From positions 1 through 34,814 of the IMG/VR virus record IMGVR_UViG_3300022939_002825: a stretch of DNA of 34,814 nucleotides; one strand, 5' to 3'. Below, in pieces: positions 22,780 to 30,139 of this stretch (position 1 is the stretch's first letter; the number at the start of each line of letters is the position of its first letter). The notes below the pieces were generated by a model that worked only from the letters and a program-made list of their open reading frames with translations, made no database searches and was not told the DNA's origin. This stretch comes from a virus. The position numbers and the translations under genes were made by a program.

Positions 22780-23739
22780 TTATTTTACGTTGTCTCTCAC
22801 TTGGGCAAGCATCTTCTCGTCAAGTGGTACTAGTCCTGCATCTCCAAGATAGCCCCAGTCTCCCATTGCTGCGTCAGATACATATTCGTTCATGAACTCC
22901 TGCATGCCGTGTATCACGCCAACGTGTTGTCCTTTGCCATAAAGGTATAGTGGGCGAGCAATTGGATACTCGTATGATTGGATGGTGTCTAAGTTCAATT
23001 CTACACCATTTACCTTTGCTCCTTTGATTTTGTCTCCGTTCATATCTAGAAAGGAGAAACCAAAGATACCAAATAGATTTTCATCAGCCGCTAGTCGTTT
23101 TACAATAAGTGTATCGTTTTCGCCTGCTTCTTCTACTCTACCATCTTCTCTGAACAAGTCGCAGTTCTTCTTGTTTGCGGCTTTGATGTCAGCTGGGCAT
23201 CCTTTACGCATCACCAACTCTACCCAAGCGTCTCTGGTGCCTGAGGTTGGAGGAGGTGCTAAAATAAAAATCTCTTGATGTGGGAAGCGAGCATCAATCT
23301 CGTCCCAGTAATTTGGCAGACTTCCTTTGGCTGCCATTGCTTGCCATAGTTCTTGTACTGTTACATCAAACTGTGGTCCTGTTGTTTTATTAGCAAACGC
23401 AATACCGTCGTTGCCAACAATCATTTCAATAATATTAGTTACGCCATTGCTTTTACATAATTCTACTTCTGATTGCTTTATATGTCTGCTTGCATTTGTG
23501 AAATCTGGATGTTTTGGTCCTAGTCCAGCGCAGAACAATTTCATTCCACCACCAGTACCAGTAGATTCTACGATAGGTGTTTTGAATCCTTTTTGTCCGT
23601 GCTTCTCAGCTACAATAGTGGTAAAGGGATATACTGTTGATGATCCAACAATCTTAATTTGATCTCGCGCCATAGCAGGAGTAGCAGCCAACATAGCTAC
23701 AGCAAAGAATGCTCCTACCAATTTCATAAATCGATTCAT
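22780..23739 (-). CDS. pstS: Periplasmic phosphate-binding protein
   Basis: 319 residues. A signal peptide (about 1-24, ending PAMA before RDQIK) leads to a PstS-type binding protein. Phosphate loops are visible in KIVGSSTVYPFTT and ESTGTGGGMKLFC, and the middle has VGNDGIAFAN and PPTSGTRDAW. It captures phosphate for the host PstCAB transporter. This is a known auxiliary metabolic gene of marine phages, useful because DNA synthesis is limited by phosphorus. TAGGAGA is the ribosome-binding site. Upstream lies a Pho-box-like repeat, suggesting control by the host PhoB. Confidence 0.95.
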   Translation of the reverse strand: MNRFMKLVGAFFAVAMLAATPAMARDQIKIVGSSTVYPFTTIVAEKHGQKGFKTPIVESTGTGGGMKLFCAGLGPKHPDFTNASRHIKQSEVELCKSNGVTNIIEMIVGNDGIAFANKTTGPQFDVTVQELWQAMAAKGSLPNYWDEIDARFPHQEIFILAPPPTSGTRDAWVELVMRKGCPADIKAANKKNCDLFREDGRVEEAGENDTLIVKRLAADENLFGIFGFSFLDMNGDKIKGAKVNGVELNLDTIQSYEYPIARPLYLYGKGQHVGVIHGMQEFMNEYVSDAAMGDWGYLGDAGLVPLDEKMLAQVRDNVK

Positions 23740-23762
23740 ATATGTGTCTCCTATATTATATG

Positions 23763-23781
23763 ATGATTACTTTGTAATCAT
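23763..23781. repeat. 8-bp inverted repeat in the pstS leader
   Basis: ATGATTAC-TTT-GTAATCAT, a perfect palindrome with a 3-base centre between the Pho-box-like repeat and the pstS start. It could be an operator or a hairpin in the mRNA leader. Confidence 0.5.
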
Positions 23782-23798
23782 AGTTACTTATTTTCCTA

Positions 23799-23816
23799 AT
23801 GTTAGGATTGTGTTAG
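23799..23816 (-). promoter_or_regulatory. Pho-box-like direct repeat upstream of pstS
   Basis: Minus strand CTAACAC-AATC-CTAACAT: two 7-base repeats 11 bases apart, the spacing of a PhoB box, 60 bases upstream of the pstS ATG. A TATGAT -10-like box lies 16 bases downstream, and another TATAAT further on. Both are less than ideal. Confidence 0.55.
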
Positions 23817-23865
23817 AGTGAGTTTTCTAGATTTAACATAAAATATTTGGGTGCGTGAATTAATG

Positions 23866-23872
23866 ATAAATA
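23866..23872 (+). promoter_or_regulatory. T4-type late promoter motif, plus strand
   Basis: TGATAAATACATTG, 48 bases upstream of the 23921 start. It points into the plus-strand island and is back to back with the pstS control region. Confidence 0.55.
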
Positions 23873-23920
23873 CATTGTTACGATTGTAACATACACATTT
23901 ACACATAGAGGAGTAAAAAA

Positions 23921-24076
23921 ATGGTTCAATATTTTTTAAATGCATTCCGATCGACTCGGAATTCAGACTTGAAATCCTACTTCAAATCTGAATATGGAAA
24001 TGATTGGAAATATGCCTATTCCCAGTATTTACATACTAAACAATTACATCCACAAGATGAAAAAGTTCGTTGGTAA
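23921..24076 (+). CDS. Small 51-residue protein
   Basis: ATG at 23921 with GAGGAG at the right distance and TAA at 24074-24076. The peptide starts MVQYFLNAFRSTRNSDLKSY, is rich in Tyr, Lys and Asp/Glu (FKSEYGNDWKYAYSQYL), and ends EKVRW. No family is recognised. It heads a short plus-strand island inside an otherwise minus-strand late region, behind a late motif. A second ORF starts inside its 3' end. Confidence 0.65.
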   Translation: MVQYFLNAFRSTRNSDLKSYFKSEYGNDWKYAYSQYLHTKQLHPQDEKVRW

Positions 24077-24155
24077 GTTATGGCGGAAGATAGAAGAAGT
24101 CCAAATGAAAAGGGCTGAACACCGTCTTCATGCTTTAGGCTATAAAATTAAATAA
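24057..24155 (+). CDS. Small basic 32-residue protein overlapping its neighbour
   Basis: ATG at 24057 within the preceding gene and TAA at 24153-24155. The peptide MKKFVGKLWRKIEEVQMKRA ends HALGYKIK: an amphipathic, strongly basic helix. No clear ribosome-binding site, so translation would be coupled by the 20-base overlap. It could bind nucleic acid or membrane. Supported by composition and tight packing only. Confidence 0.45.
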   Translation: MKKFVGKLWRKIEEVQMKRAEHRLHALGYKIK

Positions 24156-24160
24156 ATAAG

Positions 24161-24182
24161 TGTGAGCCAATAATGGCTCACA
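24161..24182 (+). promoter_or_regulatory. 9-bp perfect hairpin between small genes
   Basis: TGTGAGCCA-ATAA-TGGCTCACA, with no T run after it. It lies 27 bases before the next ATG, so it is more likely a leader or intercistronic hairpin than a terminator. Confidence 0.6.
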
Positions 24183-24209
24183 TTACTCACACACACGAAA
24201 GGAACTAAT

Positions 24210-24506
24210 ATGAAACCGAATGGATTTGCAACCCCAGAACAATTAACCGATATGATGAAGAATATGATGCCTGAGTTTAGGACCGTAGCAAAAAATGGCT
24301 ACGAAATCAGAACCGAAATATTGGGTCTCGCTAAGGACCAGGTCTGGGCGGACTATACTGCCAAGTTTGGAGCATGGGAAACTTCTGTAAAGAAGGAAGG
24401 CGATGAGATCGTCACTACAGTTCAAATGCCTGAAGTACCAGGTGTGGCGGCTGTTCTTGAGGCGGCGGAACGAATGTACTCCTTTGTTACTGGAAACAAT
24501 AAATAA
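24210..24506 (+). CDS. Helical phasin-like protein (tentative)
   Basis: 98 residues, ribosome-binding site AAAGGAAC. The sequence MKPNGFATPEQLTDMMKNMM continues with helices (FRTVAKNGYEIRTEILGLAK, WADYTAKFGAWETSV) and ends with ALEAAERMYSFVTG-type helix sequence. The arrangement is reminiscent of phasin-like granule proteins, but no diagnostic motif is available. It ends 56 bases before the strong convergent terminator. Its place next to pstS might hint at a metabolic role (weak inference). Confidence 0.6.
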   Translation: MKPNGFATPEQLTDMMKNMMPEFRTVAKNGYEIRTEILGLAKDQVWADYTAKFGAWETSVKKEGDEIVTTVQMPEVPGVAAVLEAAERMYSFVTGNNK

Positions 24507-24561
24507 AACATAGGAGCAAATATATATTTGGGGCGTAGCCTCCTTAAGACAAACAAGCCAT

Positions 24562-24644
24562 AAAAAAAGCTGAACGGGAAGAAATCATTACTGCTGTTTA
24601 TATACAGGTACAGTAAGCAAATTTCCGTTCAGCTTTCTTTTTTT
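24562..24644. terminator. Bidirectional terminator with long structured loop
   Basis: AAAGCTGAACGG (24566-24577) pairs perfectly with CCGTTCAGCTTT (24625-24636), flanked by an A run and a T run, so it works on both strands between convergent genes. The 47-base loop folds again (TTACTG with CAGTAA, CTGT with ACAG), which is unusually elaborate for a terminator. Confidence 0.88.
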
Positions 24645-24658
24645 AAAGCACTTTTATA

Positions 24659-27199
24659 TTAATAGACTCCGCCATCTATAACATTAGAAGGTGTAGGGAC
24701 ACCTGAAGCATCATATCGTAAATAGAAAGATGCATCGGGATCGACGGGTGCAGTAATCGTCTTAAGATCATTAGTGCCGTCACCATACAGTATAGAGTTA
24801 ACAGGGACAGAAGCCAATCCTGTTCCGCCGAAAATAACATCCAATTGTTGTTGAACTTTAGTTGTCAAATCAATTGTGCCATTAGCAATATGCTGATTTA
24901 GAACTCCCAAGTCTTTGATATTGAGGAAGTCTGCTGTGATCTCAATTGTAGAGTCATCTACATTGACCCACATCTCATTACCATCTTTGCTAAGTCCTTC
25001 GCCAGCAATAATCATTCCAGCACCAGAGAACTGAACAAAAGTAAGTGGATCAGTACCTAATGTAGGAAGTCCATCGTGTGTAGCAACAAAGCCGTTGTTG
25101 TCTAATGTATTACCTCGTTCTACAAATACAAATACACCACCAGCAACTTCGTTTCCACGATAAGCATTGCTAGCATTGTCAGCATCGCCTGAGCGTGTCA
25201 ATGTCCAAGATGATCCATCAGCAGCAGTTACATCGTAAATACCGTTTTGGATTTGATTAGCTTGATCCTTGACAAGGATTCTCCAACCAACTTGAGCAAC
25301 AACGCCATCAATAGTCAAAGCACCTGAGCCTGTCAATGTAGGTTCTGTATAAGTTCCTGTCAATGGTGCGGTAGTAGCTAACTGAACTGCTTGCTTTACA
25401 TCAAGTCCTTGTGCTACCTGATCAACATATGATTTATTCGTTAAACTTGTTGCTCCAAAGTTTGCGTTGAACTCGTATCCAACTGGGACTCTTACAGTAC
25501 CTGTAGCACTGACAGTCATATTGATATCATCACCACTAGTAGCAGTAATGTCGTTACCATCAATATTTAGATTATCAATTTGAGCATCACCAGTCAATGA
25601 CATTTTACCTGTAGCTTTGTCAAAGGTAAAGTTAGCATCGTCCTCAAGCTCACCAGCAGTGCCAGCAAATGTAATGCGAGTAGCTGTCAAGTCCTCAACA
25701 TTCATAGAGGCGTGTGTGGATTGTCCATCTACATCCATTGTTCCTGTTACAGAGGTATTTCCGTTAACAGTGAGGTTAGCATTAGTTGTAGGCGTTCCTA
25801 CAGTAGTAGCCATATTAAGCTGTGAGGTTCCTACTACATCAAGATTGTCATCTACTTGTGTTGTTCCAGTAGCAGAGTCAAGCACCAAGTTACCAGCATT
25901 AGTAAATACTTCGTTGTTATCAAATCTAAGATCATCTAACAATAATGTTGTAGATGATGAGAAGTATCTAAACTTAATATCGCCTTGCATTCTGCCGTTT
26001 GTTCCGGCATAAGTAACTTCATTGACTTCGATATCTTCAATGTCTATTGAATTTACTTGTGTATGCATGTTGATGTCTGCTAGTGTTCCACTATTGACTT
26101 GGAGGTTGTCATTGATAATAGTGTTGCCCGTAGCACTATCAAGGATGAGATCCATTGTAGCGGTGTCAATTGTATTGTCTGTTGCTACAGCAATTCTAAT
26201 GTCACCAAAAATAGTTGATTTAGCATACAAGTTGGCCCAACGATTGAGTGGGGAACCCAAGTCCCAAGTGTCATCTGTCTCTGGTACAATATGTGAGGAT
26301 ACTTGAGAATTTATTGTAATAGTTTGTGCAGTAGATACACCAATAATAGTATTGGATCTAACATCTAAATCGCCAATCAGTGTTGTATTACCATTTACAG
26401 TAGTATCAACACCAACATCTAATGAGCCTTCAATGTTTACATCATCTGTAATTTCAGTAATTCCATTAGCACTATTAAGAGTCAAGCTGCCAGCAATAGT
26501 ATCAATAGTTACATTATCAGTTACAGCGACTTGAATATTGTTTTTGAATGTAGCGCCTAAATCTACAGTAGCTGATCCATCAATATCTACATTGCCAGTA
26601 ACGGCTACACTATTATTGATTTGCGTAAATCCTGCTACAGTCAAGGTATCATTAAGTGTAGTTGCTCCAGTAACACCTAATGTATTGCTGAGTGTAGTTG
26701 CTCCAGTAACACCTAGTGTGCCGCCTACTGTAGCATTTGCTACCATAGTTACATCGCCTGTCAGTGTAGAAGTGTTAGCCACTGCCAAAGTAGAGTTGAG
26801 TGTAGTTGCTCCGGTTACTGTTGCTGTTCCTGATACAGTTAAGTTATCATTTACTGCGACAGTTCCGCCGTTGCTGTCTAATAGCAAGTTACCTGTTTCA
26901 GTAGTAATTTGATTATTGTCCAGCATCAGATCATCAACATAAAACTCGTTGATTTTCTTATTGCTATCTACAATAACTGCTGCATCGGCTGTTAGAATTC
27001 CTGGAGTCTGATCCAGCATTCGTGTATAGAATGATCCACCAACGACGAGTTCACCTGATGCTGCTCCACCTGGTGATCCTAAATACAGTCTTTCACCTGT
27101 ACCAAAGTCAGCACCACCAACAAATGCTAATTCGCCTGGCGCCAAACCAGTTGGGGCATTGCTAGTTGCTGTCCGTTTAATTTGAATAGTTGTTGCCAT
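24659..27199 (-). CDS. Long tail-fibre protein with repetitive beta-structure
   Basis: 846 residues. The N-terminal region (TIQIKRTATSNAPTGLAPGELAFVGG...GERLYLGSPGG) is the fibre-type domain also seen in the tailspike. Residues about 80-550 consist of repeated short units with VTGATTLN, LTVSGTATVTG, DDLRFDNN and NLVLDSATG themes, a repetitive beta-structured shaft typical of marine T4-like fibres. The C-terminal part (LTNKSYVDQVAQGLDVKQAVQLATT onward) matches the globular end of such proteins. It should form a trimeric virion fibre used in host recognition. AAGGAAAAAA precedes the ATG. Slippage in the repeats may change its length. Confidence 0.85.
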   Translation of the reverse strand: MATTIQIKRTATSNAPTGLAPGELAFVGGADFGTGERLYLGSPGGAASGELVVGGSFYTRMLDQTPGILTADAAVIVDSNKKINEFYVDDLMLDNNQITTETGNLLLDSNGGTVAVNDNLTVSGTATVTGATTLNSTLAVANTSTLTGDVTMVANATVGGTLGVTGATTLSNTLGVTGATTLNDTLTVAGFTQINNSVAVTGNVDIDGSATVDLGATFKNNIQVAVTDNVTIDTIAGSLTLNSANGITEITDDVNIEGSLDVGVDTTVNGNTTLIGDLDVRSNTIIGVSTAQTITINSQVSSHIVPETDDTWDLGSPLNRWANLYAKSTIFGDIRIAVATDNTIDTATMDLILDSATGNTIINDNLQVNSGTLADINMHTQVNSIDIEDIEVNEVTYAGTNGRMQGDIKFRYFSSSTTLLLDDLRFDNNEVFTNAGNLVLDSATGTTQVDDNLDVVGTSQLNMATTVGTPTTNANLTVNGNTSVTGTMDVDGQSTHASMNVEDLTATRITFAGTAGELEDDANFTFDKATGKMSLTGDAQIDNLNIDGNDITATSGDDINMTVSATGTVRVPVGYEFNANFGATSLTNKSYVDQVAQGLDVKQAVQLATTAPLTGTYTEPTLTGSGALTIDGVVAQVGWRILVKDQANQIQNGIYDVTAADGSSWTLTRSGDADNASNAYRGNEVAGGVFVFVERGNTLDNNGFVATHDGLPTLGTDPLTFVQFSGAGMIIAGEGLSKDGNEMWVNVDDSTIEITADFLNIKDLGVLNQHIANGTIDLTTKVQQQLDVIFGGTGLASVPVNSILYGDGTNDLKTITAPVDPDASFYLRYDASGVPTPSNVIDGGVY
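26655..26720 (-). repeat. 36-base tandem repeat inside the tail-fibre gene
   Basis: Two copies start at 26655 and 26691 with the first 25 bases identical, encoding 12-residue units built on VTGATTL. It lies in frame, so copy number changes would lengthen or shorten the shaft. Confidence 0.75.
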
Positions 27200-27213
27200 T
27201 TATTTTTTCCTTA

Positions 27214-28221
27214 TTAAAACTCACCGCCGCTAATGGTTAAATCGCCGGTATCATCTTCTATATGATTTGTAGTATGCCACATTCCTTGATTATATTGAAG
27301 GAGGCTACCATTTGTTAGTTTTGAACTATCAATATTTATCAGCTCTTCTAAATTAATATTGGACGAGCTAATCACCCTAGTATATTTTGCTGGGATACTT
27401 TCTGGATCTTCTCCAGCAAATGTTTTGGTTACTACAGCATACGCATCACGCCCATATGTGACAACATCACCTGGGTAATAACCATCATGTAGAGGATCAA
27501 AGATCCCAACATATTCTAAACCTGAAGTATTCTTAACCCAATCTGAGCTATAGACTCCAACTGAGTTTATAGGAGCATCAGCAGTACCAAGCTCATTGGT
27601 TACAGAGTAAGAGCATCCATGGAACACAACAGTGTCTCGGAAAGCATATCTTCTTAAGGAGCTATACTGTCCTTCCAAACTATAACCAGCAGCCACAACA
27701 TCAAAGCTAGTTGGTTCTGTTGTAGGATTTGTTCCGGCAGGAATATCTTTTATTGCTATATAAAGTGTTCCTTTCCAACTAACAATGTCAGTATTATTGA
27801 GCTTTTGTGAGCCATTGTAGTTAGGCACATATTTTCCAAGCCCACTAGCAAGTTCAATCCAAGTTCCATCTTTAGCTACTGAATAACTTTGTGGAGTTCT
27901 TGTATCTCCACGGAGTGTGGTTTGAATGCAAATATAGGTGCTACCACCATATTTTACCATTTCATTTTCATAATATATTTTACCTGGTACCCATTCACCA
28001 GCATAGTTTACACCTTTAGCTAATAGCAAATAGCTTTCAGATGCAATCCCAAGAGGATTGTTTCCTACCTCGCCAGTAGATACAATTAGAGATTCAGCTA
28101 ATACTACATATAAAGATCCTCTAAATGTAATAGCATCATACCAAACAAGCTCTTCACCGTTTAGGCTGTCGAAATCTCCTCTAAAATTTATTCTGACTCG
28201 CCCTAGGTTTAGCGTTGCCAT
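27214..28221 (-). CDS. Tail-fibre-like structural protein with carbohydrate-binding-type repeats
   Basis: 335 residues. Repeated units of about 55-65 residues contain a pattern such as YAGEWVPGKIYYENEMVKY-G-STYICI and YRNGDVVTYG-like versions (VGIFDPLHDGYYPGDVVTYG). These resemble chitin-binding (CBM5/12) modules used in phage fibres and baseplate proteins to grip glycans. It overlaps the upstream 218-residue gene by 13 bases and precedes the long fibre gene by 14 bases. The three therefore form one late operon. Confidence 0.78.
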   Translation of the reverse strand: MATLNLGRVRINFRGDFDSLNGEELVWYDAITFRGSLYVVLAESLIVSTGEVGNNPLGIASESYLLLAKGVNYAGEWVPGKIYYENEMVKYGGSTYICIQTTLRGDTRTPQSYSVAKDGTWIELASGLGKYVPNYNGSQKLNNTDIVSWKGTLYIAIKDIPAGTNPTTEPTSFDVVAAGYSLEGQYSSLRRYAFRDTVVFHGCSYSVTNELGTADAPINSVGVYSSDWVKNTSGLEYVGIFDPLHDGYYPGDVVTYGRDAYAVVTKTFAGEDPESIPAKYTRVISSSNINLEELINIDSSKLTNGSLLQYNQGMWHTTNHIEDDTGDLTISGGEF

Positions 28222-28865
28222 AATTCGTTCTCCGGTTCTTCTGTTGTAATAATAAAGTATCCTGCATTGCTGACATAAGTGCTTTCAGGATCAAACATAT
28301 CGCCATGTGTAAAGATTAAATCTCCAGCAGCATCTATGGATACATCTATAATAGCACCAAAAGTTGCTGCAGGTGCTAAGTTTTCAATTTCTATTGCGGA
28401 TGAATCACCGCCTGCGTTTGGATTGAGTCTGATGCCTTGTCCAGCTACTAAATCAAGTTTTTGTGCTTTAGTGTAGCTAGACTTGACAGCAAGTTGTCCA
28501 TCAACATGAATTTGTTTGAAGCCGTCAGCCTTATGCTTTATTTTTACAGAGTTGAAGTCTTGCTCTTCAATTGTAAAGCCACTGCCTAAATCAAAAGATA
28601 GTCGCCTAACATCTGAACAAGTTTCAACAATAGTATCTGCTGTTGATGAGTCGTCAGATTCTTTTAGTGTTGATATAAGACTGAGGGTGCCTTGAGGTTT
28701 TGAATCAAGTCCAGGAAGTAAGGGCCAGCCTCCTGGAGTTTTTCCGTCAGATATTCTAATCTCGCCAGTTTCTATATCATAGAAAAGTAAAGACGGTTCG
28801 CCAACAAACTCGTCTAATTCACTCTCGGCTTTTAGTGCTGCGGAAATTCGTCTTACTGCTGCCAA
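28209..28865 (-). CDS. Fibre-associated structural protein (TTG start)
   Basis: 218 residues if started at TTG 28865-28863, supported by GGGAGAG 4 bases upstream and by the late promoter at 28888-28910. The N-terminal part (SELDEFVGEPSLLFYDIETGEIRISDGKTPGGWPLL) is the small fibre-type domain found at the start of phage receptor-binding proteins. The rest is strand-rich (VKIKHKADGFKQIHVDGQLAVKS). It likely sits between baseplate and fibre, or acts as a fibre subunit. First gene of the fibre operon. Confidence 0.75.
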   Translation of the reverse strand: MAAVRRISAALKAESELDEFVGEPSLLFYDIETGEIRISDGKTPGGWPLLPGLDSKPQGTLSLISTLKESDDSSTADTIVETCSDVRRLSFDLGSGFTIEEQDFNSVKIKHKADGFKQIHVDGQLAVKSSYTKAQKLDLVAGQGIRLNPNAGGDSSAIEIENLAPAATFGAIIDVSIDAAGDLIFTHGDMFDPESTYVSNAGYFIITTEEPENELWQR

Positions 28866-28887
28866 TAATCTCTCCCAAATGCTTTAG

Positions 28888-28910
28888 TAGTATTTATGCT
28901 ATAAATACTA
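28888..28910. promoter_or_regulatory. Palindromic divergent T4-type late promoter
   Basis: TAGTATTTAT-GCT-ATAAATACTA, a perfect 10-bp inverted repeat. The minus arm reads GCATAAATACTACT toward the fibre operon. The plus arm reads TATAAATACTAAT toward 28913-29055. Both are very close to the T4 late consensus TATAAATACTATT. Confidence 0.78.
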
Positions 28911-28912
28911 AT

Positions 28913-29055
28913 AGGCCCAAGGGCAATCAGAGAGGGCTTGCTGGTAAAATCGACGAGCGATGAAACAGCGACAGATTATAAATGAGCCAGCCCGAGCAAC
29001 ATAGAAGGCAACTGCCTGCGTTTGGTAGATGATTGCGTAGCGAATCACCCTTATG
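28913..29055 (+). ncRNA. Putative structured late ncRNA
   Basis: No ORF longer than about 14 codons is seen here. With T4 spacing, the plus-strand late promoter would start transcription near 28913. AAGGG (28919-28923) pairs with CCCTT (29048-29052) and next to it CAATCA with TGATTG (29030-29035), closing a multibranch fold. Inside, GGGCT (28934-28938) pairs with AGCCC (28989-28993), and AGGC-AACT-GCCT (29006-29017) is a hairpin. GC content is above that of the flanks. No T-run terminator follows. The class is not recognised, and an untranslated 3' region of the minus-strand gene is an alternative. Confidence 0.5.
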
Positions 29056-29077
29056 TTATGCTCTGTTCGGACTCTGC

Positions 29078-29548
29078 TTATATATCTACGCCTTGCAGTC
29101 CTGGGGATAGATTAAGTCCAGCAGAGGTTACACAAGCCTCAACTCCATATCCTAGCTTTGCCATTTCATCAGGCAAATAAAAGATTACAGAATATGATCC
29201 TGTCTTTGGATTTACATAGATAGCTGAGTCACCCTTTACAACATTTGCTTGTGGAGAGTTGCCTGGGATTTGAATTACAGAATCTGATATAGTCATTTGA
29301 ACTTCTCCAAATGCTCTAATCTTTTTCATAATAGTATCAATTGGTCCACAGTCTGCGACTAGAGGTAACTTCCTCATTCCTCCCATTGCTGATGGTTGTG
29401 GTGGGAAAGGATTTTGATTTTGGGGAGGAGATGGTTGCTCCTTCTTATTGAATAAATCGTATGGGTTTGTTTCTTGTGCTGACAGCGTTGTGCTTGCCAT
29501 CATAGTCGCGATCCCCATTGCGGCGAATGCCTGGATCAGCTTTTTCAT
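29078..29548 (-). CDS. Secreted protein of unknown function
   Basis: 156 residues. A classical signal peptide (MKKLIQAFAAMGIATMMAST, cleavage near LSA-QE at about residue 24) is followed by a Pro/Gln/Asn-rich linker and a folded domain with two Cys (LVADCGPIDTIMKKI and VEACVTSAGLNLSPG). The domain has ADC-G-x-h and V-FYLPDEM segments. No family is recognised. It should act in the periplasm. A TATAAATA late motif lies 26 bases upstream, so it is made late. Late periplasmic products can assist lysis or adsorption control, but that is speculation. Confidence 0.72.
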   Translation of the reverse strand: MKKLIQAFAAMGIATMMASTTLSAQETNPYDLFNKKEQPSPPQNQNPFPPQPSAMGGMRKLPLVADCGPIDTIMKKIRAFGEVQMTISDSVIQIPGNSPQANVVKGDSAIYVNPKTGSYSVIFYLPDEMAKLGYGVEACVTSAGLNLSPGLQGVDI

Positions 29549-29573
29549 ATGTTCTCCATATTGGGTTATAATA

Positions 29574-29581
29574 TATTTATA
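29574..29581 (-). promoter_or_regulatory. T4-type late promoter (TATAAATA)
   Basis: Minus strand AATATAAATATATTATAACC, full consensus core, 26 bases before the 29548 start and touching the end of the YqgE gene. Confidence 0.65.
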
Positions 29582-29584
29582 TTA

Positions 29585-30139
29585 TTAGAAAAACTTATCA
29601 AATAATTGATGTGAGGATACATCCATTGCGAGTTGATATTGTTTTCCGTGATGGAGATCGAGGATAAAATCTCTTGGGACTTCAGCTACACACCAAGAGT
29701 TTTCAATGCGGTAGGGCCAAGCTCCTGCTAGTTCAGCAGCGAGTTGTCCAGGCTGCCAAATCGACATTCCTCCAAACAAGCGCCAGCTCTTTGGAGGATT
29801 GCCCTTCGCTATTTTCATAAGCATTTCATTATCACTACTAACTAGCATACCCTGTCCTGCTGAAATTGTGTTTGCGCTATGCCATTCGCTACTATGTAGC
29901 AATACTAAGGCGTTTGGATTTACTGGCCCTCCGTGATATACATGGGCGTTATTATCGAGAAACACAATTTTTTTATCAGCACATATGTCCTGGACAGTAT
30001 ATCTAGACACTTTATTTATAATGACTCCAATAGTTCCTTGTGGGTTGTCCTGATAGATATATACTACAGATTTAGCAAAAGGATTATCCCTTGGCATTCC
30101 TGGATGAGCAATAAGTATTTTTCCTTCATATGATGTCAT
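29585..30139 (-). CDS. YqgE/AlgH family protein
   Basis: 184 residues. It matches the YqgE/AlgH (DUF179) fold throughout: GKILIAHPGMPRDNPFAKSVVYI, GTIGVIINK, HVYHGGPVNPNALVLLHS, then GQGMLVSSDNEML, WRLFGGMSIWQPGQLAAEL and GAWPYRIEN. The bacterial function is poorly defined; AlgH was first linked to alginate regulation. It overlaps the GH19 endolysin gene by 4 bases (ATGA-like coupling). A phage copy expressed with lysis genes is notable; it was probably captured from a proteobacterial host. Confidence 0.9.
   Translation of the reverse strand: MTSYEGKILIAHPGMPRDNPFAKSVVYIYQDNPQGTIGVIINKVSRYTVQDICADKKIVFLDNNAHVYHGGPVNPNALVLLHSSEWHSANTISAGQGMLVSSDNEMLMKIAKGNPPKSWRLFGGMSIWQPGQLAAELAGAWPYRIENSWCVAEVPRDFILDLHHGKQYQLAMDVSSHQLFDKFF

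Noticed and set aside
22023-22895. Plus-strand ORF of 290 codons over prs and pstS
   Set aside because: It is antisense to two unmistakable enzymes and crosses the boundary and promoter between them, so it is a shadow frame.
26655-26720. CRISPR-like or mobile repeat
   Set aside because: The 36-base repeats are directly adjacent, in frame, and encode fibre shaft units; there are no spacers.
28920-29060. tmRNA or tRNA in the region downstream of the palindromic promoter
   Set aside because: No CCA end, no T-loop and no tag frame; the helices do not match either class.
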